DNA of 9,722 bases from JBBRHF01 sp038223055 (GCA_038223055.1 JBBRHF010000166.1:1-9722), one strand, 5' to 3'. Shown: positions 1-7,758, counted from the stretch's first letter. A program made the numbers and translations. Notes: generated from the letters alone by a model not told the origin.

Positions 1-1989
1 GAGGTCGGCGGCGGTCACCTTGCGCAGGGTGCGGTGGTGGGGGTCCATGGTGGTCTCCGCGAGCTGGTCGACATCCATCTCACCGAGCCCCTTGTAGCGC
101 TGGATCGGCTCCTTGTAGCGCTTCCCGCGCCGCTGCAAGTCGGCGACGAGGCTGCGCATCTCGGCCTCGGAGTAGGTGTAGACGATCTCGTTGCGGGACC
201 GGCCCGCACCGGTGACCTCGACGCGGTGCAGCGGGGGCACCGCCGCGAAAACCCGTCCCGCCTGCACGAGAGGGCGCATGTAGCGGTAGAACAAAGTGAG
301 CAGCAGGCAGCGGATGTGCGCGCCGTCGACATCGGCGTCGGCCATCAGGATGATCTTTTGATAGCGCGCGGCGGACAGGTCGAAGGTGCGCCCCGACCCG
401 GCGCCGATGACCTGGATGATCGAGGCGCACTCGGTGTTCTTGAGCATGTCCGAGGCGGTGGCCTTCTGCACGTTGAGGATCTTTCCCCGGATGGGCAGCA
501 GGGCCTGGTGCTCCGAGTTGCGGGCCGGCTTGGCGGTGCCCAGCGCGGAGTCGCCCTCGACGATAAACAGCTCGCTGCGCTCCACGTCGTCGCTGCGGCA
601 GTCGGCGAGCTTGGCCGGCAGAGAGGACGTCTCCAGGGCGTTCTTGCGCCGCTGCAGCTCCTTGTGCGCCCGCGCGGCCAGCCTCGTGCGGGCCGCGGAG
701 GCCACCTTGTCCAGGATCGCCCGAGCCTGCAGCTTGTCGGCCTTCTTAGTCGAAGTGAGCCGCGTCTTGAGCTCCCTGGCGACGACGTGGCCGACGATGC
801 GGGCCGCGGCGGACGTGCCGAGAACCTCCTTGGTCTGACCTTCGAACTGCGGCTCGGCCAACCGGACGGTGACCACGGCGGTGAGTCCCTCGAGCACGTC
901 GTCCTTGATCACCTCGGCCTCGCTCGCGCGCAGCACCCGCTGGCTGCGCAGCGCCTCGTTGAGCGTCTTGGTCAGCGAGCGCTCGAAGCCTTGGACGTGG
1001 GTGCCGCCCTTGGGCGTGGCGATGATGTTGACGAACGAGCGAACAACGGTTTCGTAGCCACTCCCCCACACCAGCGCGACGTCCACCGCGAGCTCACGCA
1101 AGACCTCACGCGGGGTCAGGTGCCCGCTGTCGTCCAGCATCGGAACCGTCTCGGTGAACTGCCCGACGCCTTGGAGTCGAAGCACGTCGGTCACCGGCTG
1201 GTCAGGGGTCAGGAAGCGGGCGAACTCGCCGATGCCCCCGTCGAACCGGAAGGTCACCTCGCCGGACCGGCCCGGCCGATCGTCGCGGACCACCAGGGTC
1301 AGCCCCGGCACGAGGAACGCCGTCTGCCGGGTCCGGTCGTGCAGGTCGTCGATCGAGATCTCGGCGTCGCGGGGAAAGATCTGGCGATCTGACCAGTAGC
1401 GCACCCGGGTGCCGGTCTTGGCCCGGGCCGTGCGGCCGATCACCCGCATGCCGCTGGAAGCCACGAACTGGCTGGTTTGAGTGCCGTTGGTGAACTCTCC
1501 CGGGACCCCGCGGCGGAAGCTCATGGCGTGGGTCCGGCCGCCGCGGTCAACCTCGACGTCGAGCCGCTCTGACAGCGCGTTGACGACCGAGGCGCCTACG
1601 CCGTGAAGACCGCCTGTCGCGGCGTAGGACCCTCCGCCGAACTTGCCGCCGGCGTGCAGCCGGGTCATGACCACCTCCACGCCGGAGAGGCCGGTGCGCG
1701 GCTCGACGTCGACCGGGATGCCGCGGCCGTCGTCGCGGACCTCCACCGACCCGTCGGGGTGCAGAGTGACCTCGATCCGGCGGCAGTGCCCGCCCAGGGC
1801 CTCGTCGACCGCGTTGTCGATGATCTCCCAGATGCAGTGCATCAACCCGCGCGAATCGGTGGACCCGACGTACATCCCCGGCCGCTTGCGGACCGCCTCA
1901 AGACCCTCGAGCACCAGCAGGTGCCGAGCGGAGTAGGCGTCTGGCTCGAATTCGCCGTCGCTGCGGGCCTGCAGGGTTGGCGCGGTCAC
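1..1989 (-). CDS. parE: Type IIA DNA topoisomerase subunit B (ParE/GyrB2), 3' end outside window
   Basis: This is the ATPase and TOPRIM subunit of a gyrase/topoisomerase IV enzyme, which passes one DNA duplex through another using ATP; its partner would be a ParC/GyrA subunit not seen here. The 663 residues in the window cover nearly the whole protein. The GHKL ATPase comes first: WEIIDNAVDEA (54-64, general-base-like E55 and Asn59), DDGRGIP (86-92) and GGLHGVG (126-132). The transducer follows, with QTKEVLG (385-391). The TOPRIM domain has EGDSALGTAK (478-487) and the metal site DADVDGAHIR (551-560), then RYKGLGEMD (631-639). EGDSALGTAK, instead of EGDSAGGSAK, is what I recall for the actinobacterial ParE/GyrB2 group as opposed to the gyrB beside dnaA. 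The GTG start at 1989 follows AAGGAG with 8 nt spacing. The frame stays open to base 1, so only some tens of C-terminal residues are missing. The ParE versus GyrB label rests on motif and neighbourhood. Confidence 0.95.
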   Translation of the reverse strand, partial: MTAPTLQARSDGEFEPDAYSARHLLVLEGLEAVRKRPGMYVGSTDSRGLMHCIWEIIDNAVDEALGGHCRRIEVTLHPDGSVEVRDDGRGIPVDVEPRTGLSGVEVVMTRLHAGGKFGGGSYAATGGLHGVGASVVNALSERLDVEVDRGGRTHAMSFRRGVPGEFTNGTQTSQFVASSGMRVIGRTARAKTGTRVRYWSDRQIFPRDAEISIDDLHDRTRQTAFLVPGLTLVVRDDRPGRSGEVTFRFDGGIGEFARFLTPDQPVTDVLRLQGVGQFTETVPMLDDSGHLTPREVLRELAVDVALVWGSGYETVVRSFVNIIATPKGGTHVQGFERSLTKTLNEALRSQRVLRASEAEVIKDDVLEGLTAVVTVRLAEPQFEGQTKEVLGTSAAARIVGHVVARELKTRLTSTKKADKLQARAILDKVASAARTRLAARAHKELQRRKNALETSSLPAKLADCRSDDVERSELFIVEGDSALGTAKPARNSEHQALLPIRGKILNVQKATASDMLKNTECASIIQVIGAGSGRTFDLSAARYQKIILMADADVDGAHIRCLLLTLFYRYMRPLVQAGRVFAAVPPLHRVEVTGAGRSRNEIVYTYSEAEMRSLVADLQRRGKRYKEPIQRYKGLGEMDVDQLAETTMDPHHRTLRKVTAADL

Positions 1990-1997
1990 GCGGCGGG

Positions 1998-2003
1998 CTC
2001 CTT
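1998..2003 (-). promoter_or_regulatory. Ribosome binding site of parE
   Basis: AAGGAG on the minus strand lies 8 nt upstream of the GTG at 1989. It fixes this GTG as the start; no better-placed in-frame start is visible upstream. Confidence 0.75.
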
Positions 2004-2040
2004 CGGCTGGGTCGGGCGGCTGGGGTCGAGGCTCCTTGTC

Positions 2041-2046
2041 AGGCTA
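2041..2046 (-). promoter_or_regulatory. Candidate -10 hexamer for parE
   Basis: The minus strand reads TAGCCT, which fits the actinobacterial TANNNT pattern, and would give a leader of about 45 nt ahead of the GTG at 1989. No convincing TTGACA-like -35 lies 17 nt further upstream, so this is only a candidate. Confidence 0.3.
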
Positions 2047-2230
2047 CCGGCGGTCGCCGACAGCACGGATTTGGCTCGCCGGTCCTCCCCGAGGTGCGAC
2101 ACTGGTCATGGTCCTCGTCGTGTCTGAAGCACCACATGTGCAACAGAAGACACGCCGAAGTGCCGACATACGCCGAGAGCGAACCTGGCCGAGACCACGT
2201 CGGGAACGAACCTCGGGTGGTTTGATGTTC

Positions 2231-2250
2231 CACTCGATGACAGTCGAGTG
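2231..2250. promoter_or_regulatory. Inverted repeat, possible operator ahead of the 77-aa gene
   Basis: CACTCGA and TCGAGTG are perfect 7-bp inverted arms around the 6-nt spacer TGACAG. The repeat is 59-78 nt upstream of the GTG at 2309. It overlaps a possible weak promoter reading rightward: ATGACA at 2237-2242 as -35, then AAAGAT at 2260-2265 as -10 with a 17-nt gap. A dimeric repressor site is therefore possible. It does not match the actinobacterial LexA box, and I cannot assign a regulator. Confidence 0.35.
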
Positions 2251-2308
2251 ACCATCACGAAAGATCCACACCGATCGACCATCCGACACAGACCGAAATG
2301 AGGGCGAC

Positions 2309-2542
2309 GTGACCACAGCTCTTGCCCCGCACCCTCCGCTGACAGCATCCGACCGCTGCGACCGATGCGGCGCCCAGGCCTACATCCGGGTGATCCTGCT
2401 TTCCGGCGGCGAACTCCTCTTTTGCGGCCACCACGGGCGCGCCCACGACGCGAAGCTTCGCGAGGTGGCCGCTGGCATCGAGGACCAGACCGACCGGCTG
2501 ACCGAGACCACCTCCTCCAGCGCCGCTGACAGCGAACGCTGA
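2309..2542 (+). CDS. Small conserved Cys/His protein, DUF7455-like, putative zinc binder
   Basis: This is a 77-aa protein of unknown function. The core CDRCGAQAYIRVILLSG followed by GELLFCGHHGRAH (residues 17-46) carries Cys17, Cys20, Cys39, His41, His42 and His46. That C-x2-C...C-x-H-H arrangement suggests one zinc site in a small beta-hairpin fold. The C-terminal third (48-77) is charged and Ser/Thr-rich and is probably flexible. There is no signal peptide or membrane segment, so the protein should be cytoplasmic. The GTG at 2309 is preceded by GAGGG at 2300-2304, 4 nt away. I recall this family (DUF7455) as widespread in actinobacteria and often close to the primary sigma gene, which fits this neighbourhood. 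A role in transcription would be a guess. It ends just before a strong terminator and runs convergent to the GH25-like gene. Confidence 0.88.
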   Translation: MTTALAPHPPLTASDRCDRCGAQAYIRVILLSGGELLFCGHHGRAHDAKLREVAAGIEDQTDRLTETTSSSAADSER

Positions 2543-2573
2543 CCCTAGGACAGATATAGCCGCATCACCTCAA

Positions 2574-2603
2574 GAAGGCCCCGGAGCACACTCCGGGGCC
2601 TTC
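2574..2603. terminator. Bidirectional intrinsic terminator
   Basis: GAAGGCCCCGGAG and CTCCGGGGCCTTC form a perfect 13-bp stem around the loop CACA. It lies 31 nt after the stop of the 77-aa gene and 78 nt beyond the stop of the convergent GH25-like gene, so it can serve both. There is no long T run, which is common for terminators in GC-rich actinobacteria. Confidence 0.85.
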
Positions 2604-2631
2604 CGCGTCCCACCGACGTTGAGTGATGGCG

Positions 2632-2682
2632 CAGCGTCGCCCGTCGGTCAGCGTCGCCCGTCGGTCAGCGTCGCCCGTCGGT
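2632..2682. repeat. Three tandem copies of a 17-bp repeat
   Basis: The unit CAGCGTCGCCCGTCGGT occurs three times without a mismatch at 2632-2648, 2649-2665 and 2666-2682. The array abuts the stop codon of the GH25-like gene (TGA, complement of 2682-2684), and each junction regenerates a TGACC on the minus strand. The unit is not a multiple of three and the array is outside coding sequence. Recent slippage duplication is the simplest explanation. Confidence 0.95.
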
Positions 2683-3611
2683 CAATTGGCCGAGCACCGC
2701 TCGTTGGCGTCGAAGTCTCCGACCGAGTGCTGCACCAGGATGACCGGCCCACCGGTGAACGACCACCCCTCACCACAATGGCGCAGGGCCGCCTCGAGCG
2801 AACCCGTCCCGGCGTACCAGACCGGCAACCCACCCAGCGAAGCTCCACCGGTGATCTGGGCCCACTGTCGCCGGGTCGAGTAGACCCCCACGTCGGCGAC
2901 CCCCTGTGCTCGGAGGAAGTCGACCGTGCCCTGTAGCGCCGCCGTGTCGTTGGCGTAGGCGGAGGGGGACCCGCCGGCGACCAGCGACTGCCACGTGTTG
3001 CCGGTTTCGACGTCGAGCCACCAGCTGCTGGCGACCGGGCTGCCCGCACCCGCCTGGTTGGCGGCCCGGACGGCTCGGGCCCACGAGTCGGCCGCGCTGT
3101 TCCAGCCGTAGTCGTAGGCGCAATCCGGCGTGTCGTTGGCCGGATAGTCCGCGGCGCAGGCCCGGGGCGAGGCGGACCCGCTGGGCCAGAACTGGGACAG
3201 CAGCGGACCGGGGTTGGCCGTGTTGAGGTAGTAGGCCGGCTTCGGTCTCGAGCCGCTGGCGGCCCAGGTGATCAGCAGGTCCAGACAGGGGTTGGGGCGT
3301 CGCACGCGGCCCCCGTCGACCCCGACGATGCCCGAGATGACCGCGCCGGGCAGGGTGCCGCCGCATTGCGGGTGGGAAACGTCGTAGATCCGGGGTTCGG
3401 CCAGTGGAGGCCCGGCCCGATCGGGCAAGAGAAACACCGGCGCGGTCTCGGGCGAGAGGTCGCCGGGCGGCGGGTCAACCGACGCAGTCGCGGACGGGGT
3501 GGGGGCGGGATCGGGAGCCGCCGTGGCGCCGGTCGCCGAAAGCACCAGCGAGAGAGCCACGACCACGAGGAACGCTGTCGCCGATCGCAGCGGCAAAATC
3601 GGAGGCGGCAC
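2682..3611 (-). CDS. Secreted GH25-like (lysozyme-fold) glycoside hydrolase family protein
   Basis: This is a 309-aa exported protein probably acting on cell-wall or surface glycans. Residues 1-31 form a signal peptide (hydrophobic AFLVVVALSLVLSA, then ATA|AP cleavage). A Pro/Thr/Ala-rich linker runs to about residue 70. The rest resembles the GH25 barrel: an opening strand YDVSHPQ (Asp77), the DxE pair in WWLDVETG (Asp200, Glu202), and a closing GDFDANER near the C-terminus. These match the GH25 DVS, DxE and VDxN landmarks, so an active site is plausible. Six Cys (83, 109, 152, 164, 279, 306) could make three disulfides. I chose the GTG at 3611 because GGGGAG lies 6 nt upstream; the longer reading from the GTG at 3644 has a GGGAGG only 3 nt away and would put charged residues before the signal peptide. 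The substrate is unproven, and the protein could instead be a non-catalytic GH25-like domain. Confidence 0.8.
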   Translation of the reverse strand: MPPPILPLRSATAFLVVVALSLVLSATGATAAPDPAPTPSATASVDPPPGDLSPETAPVFLLPDRAGPPLAEPRIYDVSHPQCGGTLPGAVISGIVGVDGGRVRRPNPCLDLLITWAASGSRPKPAYYLNTANPGPLLSQFWPSGSASPRACAADYPANDTPDCAYDYGWNSAADSWARAVRAANQAGAGSPVASSWWLDVETGNTWQSLVAGGSPSAYANDTAALQGTVDFLRAQGVADVGVYSTRRQWAQITGGASLGGLPVWYAGTGSLEAALRHCGEGWSFTGGPVILVQHSVGDFDANERCSAN

Positions 3612-3617
3612 CGTGGT

Positions 3618-3623
3618 CTCCCC
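3618..3623 (-). promoter_or_regulatory. Ribosome binding site deciding the start of the GH25-like gene
   Basis: GGGGAG on the minus strand sits 6 nt before the GTG at 3611 and directly ahead of a typical signal peptide, favouring this start over the GTG at 3644. Confidence 0.65.
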
Positions 3624-3660
3624 ATGGGTTTCCGGGGGCTCCACAGGCCTCCCGGACTCA

Positions 3661-3666
3661 ACGATA
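3661..3666 (-). promoter_or_regulatory. Candidate -10 hexamer for the GH25-like gene
   Basis: The minus strand reads TATCGT, fitting TANNNT, and would give a leader of about 44 nt ahead of the GTG at 3611. No good -35 is visible at the expected distance. Confidence 0.25.
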
Positions 3667-3833
3667 GTCCCGCGCAGGCTCCTCTGCAGACCACAACTTG
3701 CCGCGTGTCGCGAGTGAACAACAGTGGTCGGCCGCTTGATCAGACGTGCGCTCGACCGCTAGGTCCACCTCCTCAAAGCCCGGGTACGTCGGCGTGCCGC
3801 GGCGCGGGGTCGGCTCGGTGCGGCGCCTCCCGA

Positions 3834-3885
3834 GGCGGAACACAGCCGGCAGAGGTGTCGACGCCTCGTCCGGCTGTGTTTCGCC
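3834..3885. terminator. Long imperfect palindrome, probable sigA terminator
   Basis: GGCGGAACACAGCCGG (3834-3849) pairs with CCGGCTGTGTTTCGCC (3870-3885): 16 positions with one G-T wobble. After a 2x2 internal mismatch, an inner 8-bp arm (GAGGTGTC / GACGCCTC, one wobble) closes at 3852-3867. The whole 52-nt element folds into one near-continuous hairpin on either strand. It lies 108 nt beyond the sigA stop and upstream of the next gene, so termination of sigA transcripts is the simplest role. No T run follows on either side. Its length is unusual for a terminator, so a small mobile repeat or structured RNA is an alternative. Confidence 0.6.
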
Positions 3886-3963
3886 CGGTAGGCACTCGGA
3901 ATCTCGCAGCATGGTCGGGAACGTCTCGTATGTCGAGCGTGATGGCGGAACCGAAGGGACGTA

Positions 3964-3979
3964 CTGCTGGCGGGAGCAG
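3964..3979. other. Short hairpin after the sigA stop
   Basis: CTGCT and AGCAG are 5-bp arms around a 6-nt loop, 14 nt downstream of the sigA stop codon. It is too weak to call a terminator alone, but it may stabilise the 3' end of the transcript. Confidence 0.3.
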
Positions 3980-3992
3980 GAAAGGGGCTCGG

Positions 3993-5501
<1,509 letters not shown>

Positions 5502-5664
5502 GTACTACCTCTCGTCACGGCATCGGGCGTGCGGGGACCCGACGCGGGCCGTCTGGGATGCGAAGTTGCAGTCCACATGCCGATGGTCTTCACCGTACGG
5601 CAACACAACATTGTGACACGGGTGGCGCCGCGACACCGCGTTCGGCGGCTTTGTCGGCACGTTC
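5502..5664 (-). promoter_or_regulatory. sigA leader and probable promoter region
   Basis: The 163 nt between the phosphatase stop and sigA hold two close short palindromes, CCGTACGG (5593-5600) and CACAACATTGTG (5604-5615, 5-bp arms). Read on the minus strand, CACAAT (complement of 5610-5615) matches TATAAT at four of six positions and would give a leader of about 100 nt. I find no matching -35 and no GGGAAT-type SigR site. The exact promoter is unresolved. Confidence 0.35.
5508..5513 (-). promoter_or_regulatory. Ribosome binding site of sigA
   Basis: GAGAGG on the minus strand, 6 nt ahead of the GTG at 5501, selects this start over the ATG three codons in. Confidence 0.65.
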
Positions 5665-7263
5665 TCAACCCCCGAAGCGCACGGCGAGCAGGGTCGCGTC
5701 GTCGCGCCCCGCCGTACGGCCCAGCATGGTGTTGGCGACCCGCTCGACCAGTTCGGGCAGGTCGGCGGCGGGGGCCGCGGCGCAGTCGAGCACTTCCAGC
5801 AGGCCCTCGTCGAGGTCGTAGCCACGGCGCTCGACCACCCCGTCGGTGAGGCCGATCAGAATGTCACCGACGCCGAGTTTCAGGATGCGTTGGTGCCGGT
5901 GCTCCGGCCAGCCCAGCGGGGTGGAGCCCGACCCCGCGTCGACCAGGCGCGGAGGCACGCCCGGGCGCAGCAGCACAAGGGGGAGGTGGCCGGCCGCTCC
6001 GACAGCGACCCGCCGGGTGGCGGGGTTGACCAGCAGATAGACCAGGGTGGCGATCTGATCGGGCTCCTCGGTGGCCGTGAACACCCGGTCCAGACCGGCC
6101 AGCACCGCTGCAGGGCTGGCATCCACGAAGGCCAGAGCCCGCAACGCCGACCGAAGCCGGCCCATCCCGGCGGCCGCGATGACCCCCTTTCCCATCACGT
6201 CGCCGACGACCAGAACGAGCCGCCCGTCGGGCAGGGTGAACGCGTCGTACCAGTCGCCGCCGACCTCGGCCTCGGCCGAGCCGGGCCGGAAGCTGGCCGC
6301 CAACTCGACGCCCGGCGCGTCCGGCAGCCGGTCCGGCAGCAGGCTCAGCTGCAGAGCGACGGCAGTGGCGCGCTCGCGTTCGTAGAGCTTGGCGCGCTCG
6401 AGGGCGATGGCGAACTGACCGGCGAGCGCTTCGAGGAAGACCCGGTCCGCGGAGACCTCAGCCTGGTCGGTGTCCGCGGATCCGGCAGCGTCCGTGGCGG
6501 CCGCAACTGAATCGGTGCCCGAGGGCTCGGCGCTCCGAACCAGGGGCAGGACCAGCCGGAGGGTGCCGACGCGGGTGCCGGCGATCTCCAGCGCAAGCGT
6601 GACTTCGTGCGCCAGTGTTCCTTCGGTCCGCTCGTTAACTCGGGCACCGTTGCCGTTGCCGTTGCCGTTACCGGAGCCGTTGCCGTTGGCGGAGCCCGAG
6701 CCGACCAGCAGTTCGCACTCGACCGCGTCGAGGGAGGCCCGACACTCCCCCGCCACCACCGCGGAGACGTCCTCGATCGTCAGGGCACCAGCGAGCGCCG
6801 AGCTGATCTTCAGCAGCCGCAGCGTGCGGTCCTGGCTGCGCCGCAGGGCGTCCTCGGATCGGCGGCTGTCCGTCACGTCGGTGACCAGGACGGCGACGCC
6901 GATGATCTCCCCGCCGTCGCGGGCGGGGAACCACTGCGACTGGTAGTGGCGCCGCTCTCCCGTCCCCGGGGACGCCACGGTCACATTCCTGTCGACGACG
7001 GCCTGGCCGGTGTCGAGGACCCGCTGCAGCATAGTCTCGACTTCCACCGCGAGTTCAGGCGGCAGGAGGTCCCTCGGTCGCCGGCCGATATGGGCGCCCA
7101 TGGGCAGCCCGTTGATCTCGGCCAGCATCCGGTTGATACGCCGATAGCGCAGGCCGAGGTCATAGAACGCAAACGCGACCGGCGCCTCCAGCAGCAGCGT
7201 CTCGAGGAGGGCGCTGTCGGAGGGCTCGAACTCGCGCCCGGGCGACCGGTTCACGACCGCCAC
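5665..7263 (-). CDS. PAS-GAF-PP2C (SpoIIE/RsbU-type) serine phosphatase
   Basis: This 532-aa signalling phosphatase would dephosphorylate a Ser/Thr-phosphorylated anti-anti-sigma (STAS) protein or similar partner. Residues (from the GTG at 7263): PAS domain about 20-132; short helical linker 134-152; GAF-like domain about 150-297, interrupted by an Asn-Gly run (193-206) and a Ser/Ala/Asp-rich stretch (243-270); helical linker AIALERAKLYERER (285-298); PP2C/SpoIIE domain 305-532. Metal-binding aspartates are present in GGDWYD (D337), VGDVMGKG (D355), LTDGVVERR (D474) and RDDATLL (D521, D522), so it should be active. There is no transmembrane segment, so sensing is cytoplasmic. An AAGGA sits only 1 nt before the GTG at 7263 but 10 nt before an in-frame GTG at 7254, which may be the true start. 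No STAS or anti-sigma kinase gene is in the window. It lies between the stress protein and sigA, all on one strand. Confidence 0.9.
   Translation of the reverse strand: MAVVNRSPGREFEPSDSALLETLLLEAPVAFAFYDLGLRYRRINRMLAEINGLPMGAHIGRRPRDLLPPELAVEVETMLQRVLDTGQAVVDRNVTVASPGTGERRHYQSQWFPARDGGEIIGVAVLVTDVTDSRRSEDALRRSQDRTLRLLKISSALAGALTIEDVSAVVAGECRASLDAVECELLVGSGSANGNGSGNGNGNGNGARVNERTEGTLAHEVTLALEIAGTRVGTLRLVLPLVRSAEPSGTDSVAAATDAAGSADTDQAEVSADRVFLEALAGQFAIALERAKLYERERATAVALQLSLLPDRLPDAPGVELAASFRPGSAEAEVGGDWYDAFTLPDGRLVLVVGDVMGKGVIAAAGMGRLRSALRALAFVDASPAAVLAGLDRVFTATEEPDQIATLVYLLVNPATRRVAVGAAGHLPLVLLRPGVPPRLVDAGSGSTPLGWPEHRHQRILKLGVGDILIGLTDGVVERRGYDLDEGLLEVLDCAAAPAADLPELVERVANTMLGRTAGRDDATLLAVRFGG
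6649..6696. repeat. Hexamer tandem repeat (GTTGCC and variants) within the phosphatase gene
   Basis: Eight hexamers run in register: GTTGCC three times, GTTACC, GGAGCC, GTTGCC, GTTGGC, GGAGCC. On the coding strand they encode alternating Gly/Ser/Ala-Asn pairs. Copy-number change by 6 bp keeps the frame and only alters linker length. Confidence 0.9.
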
Positions 7264-7303
7264 GTCCTTGCGTCCGTCACCTCTGTGCCAGCCTCTTCAT
7301 GGT

Positions 7304-7315
7304 CGATCCGGATCG
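7304..7315. promoter_or_regulatory. 12-bp perfect palindrome ahead of the phosphatase gene
   Basis: CGATCCGGATCG is a perfect palindrome 41 nt upstream of the GTG at 7263, in the 81-nt gap between the stress protein and phosphatase genes. A regulator site is possible, but a 12-bp palindrome in GC-rich DNA can also occur by chance. Confidence 0.2.
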
Positions 7316-7344
7316 GGAAACCTAGCGGACGGTGACCGGATCGC

Positions 7345-7746
7345 TCACTCCTCGGCCTTCACCGCGAGCACCGGGCAGGGGGCATCGAGCAGCAGTCGCT
7401 GCGCATTGCTGCCGAGGATCAGCTTGCCCACGGGACTGCGGCGGCGCAGGCCGATGACGATGAGGTCGGCGCCCACCTCCTCAGCGACGGCGATGAGGTC
7501 CGCGGCGGGATCCAGTCCCCGCACCATCTGGCGGACCTCGTGGTCCACCCCGTCGGCGGTGAGGGAGGCTCGGACCTCGGCGAGCTCTTCCTCGTGCCGC
7601 ACTGCGTCGGCACCGCTGAGCTCGCGACCCCCGCGATTGGAGTTGATCACCACCAGGTTGGTGCCGCGCAGGAGCGCTTCCTCGGCACCACGGCGCAGCG
7701 CAGCCCGCCCTTCTGGCTTCGGAACGAAACCGACGACGATCGGCAT
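7345..7746 (-). CDS. Universal stress protein (UspA family)
   Basis: This 133-aa single-domain USP of the ATP-binding type acts in the cytoplasm, usually as a dimer, in stress or dormancy physiology. The fold opens with the beta strand PIVVGFVP (2-9). The nucleotide-binding end is VGADLIVIGLRRRSPVGK (91-108) followed by LILGSNAQRLLLDAPCPVLAV (109-129). This matches the G-x2-G-x9-G-(S/T) family pattern in its last part (GS at 112-113), but Arg replaces the second Gly, a variant I recall as frequent in actinobacterial USPs. The ATG at 7746 follows a near-perfect AAGGAGGA with 4-5 nt spacing, so the longer open frame reaching 7905 is not the gene. It is followed on the same strand by the PAS-GAF phosphatase after 81 nt and could be co-transcribed with it. 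ATP binding has to be tested because of the altered motif. Confidence 0.93.
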   Translation of the reverse strand: MPIVVGFVPKPEGRAALRRGAEEALLRGTNLVVINSNRGGRELSGADAVRHEEELAEVRASLTADGVDHEVRQMVRGLDPAADLIAVAEEVGADLIVIGLRRRSPVGKLILGSNAQRLLLDAPCPVLAVKAEE

Positions 7747-7750
7747 GGTC

Positions 7751-7758
7751 TCCTCCTT
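7751..7758 (-). promoter_or_regulatory. Strong ribosome binding site of the universal stress protein
   Basis: AAGGAGGA on the minus strand, 4 nt before the ATG at 7746, is the best Shine-Dalgarno match in the window. It fixes the start and suggests high translation. Confidence 0.85.

Larger units (their letters stand above)
1990..2308. other. Divergent intergenic region between parE and the 77-aa gene
   Basis: This 319-nt stretch separates two divergent genes and should hold both promoters. It contains the parE ribosome binding site, a candidate -10 (2041-2046) and a 20-bp inverted repeat (2231-2250). The short open frames crossing it on both strands lack a convincing ribosome binding site and recognisable motifs, so I do not call a gene here. 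Confidence 0.7.
3612..3992. other. Non-coding region between sigA and the GH25-like gene
   Basis: This 381-nt stretch holds the 3' flank of sigA and the promoter region of the GH25-like gene. It contains a small hairpin just after the sigA stop (3964-3979), the long palindrome at 3834-3885 and a candidate -10 at 3661-3666. Open frames crossing it on both strands have no family motifs, and several read the palindrome on opposite strands with near-identical peptides, which shows they are artefacts. Confidence 0.7.

Noticed and set aside
34..1392. 452-aa open frame on the plus strand
   Set aside because: It is antisense to the topoisomerase gene, whose protein has every family motif. Long antisense frames are expected in GC-rich coding DNA.
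2044..2316. 90-aa and overlapping minus-strand frames in the parE upstream region
   Set aside because: No ribosome binding site or family resemblance. They occupy the space needed for the divergent promoters.
2632..2682. Tandem repeats considered as a CRISPR array
   Set aside because: The three 17-bp units are directly adjacent with no spacers, and there are no cas genes.
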